In this document: positions 62,620 through 64,000 of the stretch, piece by piece
Layout: the number at the start of each line of letters is the position of its first letter
How positions within the stretch are numbered: the stretch's first letter is position 1
NCBI GenBank assembly: GCA_035578155.1
Contig: JAPWDM010000002.1
Location: 35,636,437 to 35,700,436, forward strand
Reading direction: 5' to 3'
DNA: 64,000 nucleotides
DNA from: Brachynemurus nebulosus
Taxonomy: Eukaryota > Arthropoda > Insecta > Neuroptera > Myrmeleontidae
Made by a program: the position numbers and the translations under genes
Notes under the pieces: generated by a model
The model's database searches: none
Seen by the model: only the letters and a program-made list of their open reading frames with translations
Told to the model about the DNA's origin: nothing

Positions 62620-62785
62620 ATCCCCACCAACATGGAGCAGCGAATACGTATGGTGGACCGGAGCAGTCGCAGTATCCCCCACCAACATGGAGCAGCGAAT
62701 ACGCATGATGAGCCGGAGCAGTTGCAGTATCCCCCACCAACATGGAGCAGCATATAATGATGATGATGACGGTGAGCCGGAGCAG
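62620..62785 (+). repeat. Three 55-bp tandem repeats upstream of the plus-strand gene
   Basis: CCAACATGGAGCAG starts at 62627, 62682 and 62737, exactly 55 bp apart. The units also share CCGGAGCAGT. The third unit contains the TATA-like and initiator motifs of the plus-strand gene, so the promoter is part of the repeat. Confidence 0.9.
62753..62784 (+). promoter_or_regulatory. Core promoter of the plus-strand gene
   Basis: TATAATG at 62753 is followed 31 bp later by CAGTTTG with the presumed +1 A at 62784. With this start the ATG at 62742 is outside the transcript and ATG 62832 is the first one. Confidence 0.55.
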
Positions 62786-62831
62786 TTTGAATTTTTTTTT
62801 CGGCGAAGCAAGACCAAGTGAAAAAACAACA

Positions 62832-63401
62832 ATGAGTGAAGATCTTCAACAGCTTATAACAATGGAGGAATCCACAGTCAAAAATCGATTGTTGAATAAG
62901 ATGTTGGATAAAGCTATCCGATTATCTGATTCGGAGATGATCCAATCGATAGGATCAAGAGATCGTCAAATTTTTCATCCTAAAAAAATAAAATTAGCGG
63001 TTGAATGGGGCTCATCTGTGGAAACTTTCGATATTCTGTTCAACCTTACATTCGATGAATGGGACATTGGTGAAGACAGCCTAGATGGATTTGATATGTT
63101 GTCGCATTATCTTACGAAGTGGATGCGGAAAGCGATAGAGTATGCTCGTCCGAAACTGCTGCAGCATATATTGAAGCTTGTGGAAGAATATGGCGTTCCA
63201 CAATTATATTTCAGTCCAAAGTGTGTAGAAGGAGACGCCGAATTGTTGAAGTGGATCACACACAACATTGAAAAAGGTGAAACCAATCAATCAGCACTCC
63301 TGGGCTGGGAAAGTGGCCCGGATACGGGAGCGTGGCCGTCGACAAACTTACAAGATTACTTAGATATATACAAAATTTTACAAACTAATTTTAATATTTA
63401 A
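62832..63401 (+). CDS. Unrecognised 189-residue protein, possibly ankyrin-like
   Basis: The frame is open from 62742, but I choose ATG 62832 (MSEDLQQL): it is the first ATG after the inferred start site and has A at -3, while the earlier one lies in the 55-bp repeat. The product is mostly helical, slightly acidic, with no signal peptide or membrane segment. Three stretches (AVEWGSSVETFDILFN, AIEYARPKLLQHILKLVEEY, CVEGDAELLKWITHNIEKG) have the look of degenerate ankyrin helix pairs, as in repeat proteins of large DNA viruses; this is weak and family unknown. The gene is divergent from the zinc-finger gene with the repeat arrays between them. Its stop codon ends two bases before the inverted duplication begins. 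Confidence 0.7.
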   Translation: MSEDLQQLITMEESTVKNRLLNKMLDKAIRLSDSEMIQSIGSRDRQIFHPKKIKLAVEWGSSVETFDILFNLTFDEWDIGEDSLDGFDMLSHYLTKWMRKAIEYARPKLLQHILKLVEEYGVPQLYFSPKCVEGDAELLKWITHNIEKGETNQSALLGWESGPDTGAWPSTNLQDYLDIYKILQTNFNI

Positions 63402-63403
63402 CA

Positions 63404-64000
63404 TTTGAAGCAAGAAATGAAGAAAAGGAAGATAAAGCACCAGTATTTCAAAATCAGCAGGAAGATGATACAGATCTATCTACAAGAAACTTGAATACTT
63501 TTAATCAAAGTATGATGGCTGCAGCAGAAGCAATCAGACGTAAATTCCACGCTTTAAAAAACTCGCATAATATTCTACAATCGGCGAATGATGAAGATAA
63601 TCGATCTGATGAACAAAAGCATTTACCATCGCCTGATAACTACAAAGAAACAAGTTTTACTCCAAAGATGGCTGGTCTCTTACAAACTGCTCTAGACATA
63701 TTAATGGTCAAAGAGCTTCAGAACGCATGCGCAAAGGATGAAGAGCAAGAAAATAAAAATTCAGGAGAAAAGGAACAACCTTCGACATCTAACTCAACAA
63801 ATGGCGGAGCTAAACGTTTCAAATATGATGATGAAAATGCTAACCTTCATAATGGCCATTCGAAACCTGTTGATGAAGAAGAAGAATATTTTGATGACCC
63901 GAACCATTTAGTTGATGAACTAAGAAGTTTAGCGACTCAGACGCAAATTGGAGAAGAAATGGTTAATACTGTGTGCAATTTAATGGAAAGGAGTCATATC
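63404..64000 (+). pseudogene. Zinc-finger gene copy lacking its N-terminus, runs off window
   Basis: This is the inverted copy of 61117-61713. It is open throughout and encodes the same middle region, from FEARNEEKEDK to NLMERSHI, with A to G, F to L and N to T changes plus one silent difference. The first 86 codons, including the C2H2 finger, are absent; upstream in frame are stop codons. Whether it is translated depends on a start or fusion not visible here. It may equally be one arm of a larger inverted repeat. Confidence 0.85.

Noticed and set aside
59089..63401. Assignment of the gene block to a named virus group (nudivirus, polydnavirus, polinton)
   Set aside because: No hallmark gene lies in the window, and the three proteins do not identify a group by eye.

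Overview
The window looks like repeat-dense, AT-rich nuclear DNA of an arthropod, most likely an insect. The basis is a Ty3/gypsy fragment with a tRNA-Lys primer site, Tc1, mariner, hAT, pogo-like, piggyBac-like and PIF-like remnants, arthropod-type TCAGT initiators and short CCTAA (insect telomere-type) motifs. There is no bacterial gene organisation, rRNA, convincing tRNA or CRISPR array. I cannot name the species.

From 1 to about 58 kb I see no intact cellular gene. At 0.1-3.9 kb is a decayed Ty3/gypsy element (long LTR, primer-binding site, broken gag and protease), and a second fragment of its LTR lies inverted at 55.5-56.2 kb. The rest is layered non-autonomous DNA elements. The main families are: (1) a family with a short terminal hairpin and an internal (TA)n run (8.5-9.1, 38.2-39.4, 44.9-46.8, 50.4-50.8 and 51.3-51.9 kb); (2) a family built of about 120-bp tandem units (6.8-8.2, 13.0-13.95, 52.2-55.0 and 55.1-55.5 kb); (3) a foldback family with arms over 1.6 kb (complete at 30.9-34.8 kb, single arm at 10.1-11.8 kb); (4) a second foldback at 40.4-42.0 kb; (5) many MITE-like elements whose inverted ends and target-site duplications can be read directly. 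A full-length Tc1 element with one in-frame stop sits inside a TA run at 48.1-49.7 kb. A nest four layers deep occupies 13.97-17.09 kb.

The end of the window (59-64 kb) is different. It holds three compact intron-less genes: a probable divergent exonuclease-fold protein (59.1-59.6 kb, minus), a one-finger C2H2 protein (60.8-62.0 kb, minus) and an unrecognised 189-residue protein (62.8-63.4 kb, plus). Each has a TATA box and an initiator 31-32 bp apart. Between the two divergent genes lie about 24 copies of a 17-19 bp repeat carrying TGACTC and three copies of a 55-bp repeat. Two bases after the last stop codon begins an inverted copy of the zinc-finger gene lacking its zinc finger, with 593 of 597 bases identical and no gaps; it runs off the window. 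This compact block is the best candidate for an undescribed system, perhaps a captured virus or a large self-replicating element. That origin is inference; no hallmark viral or polinton gene is inside the window.
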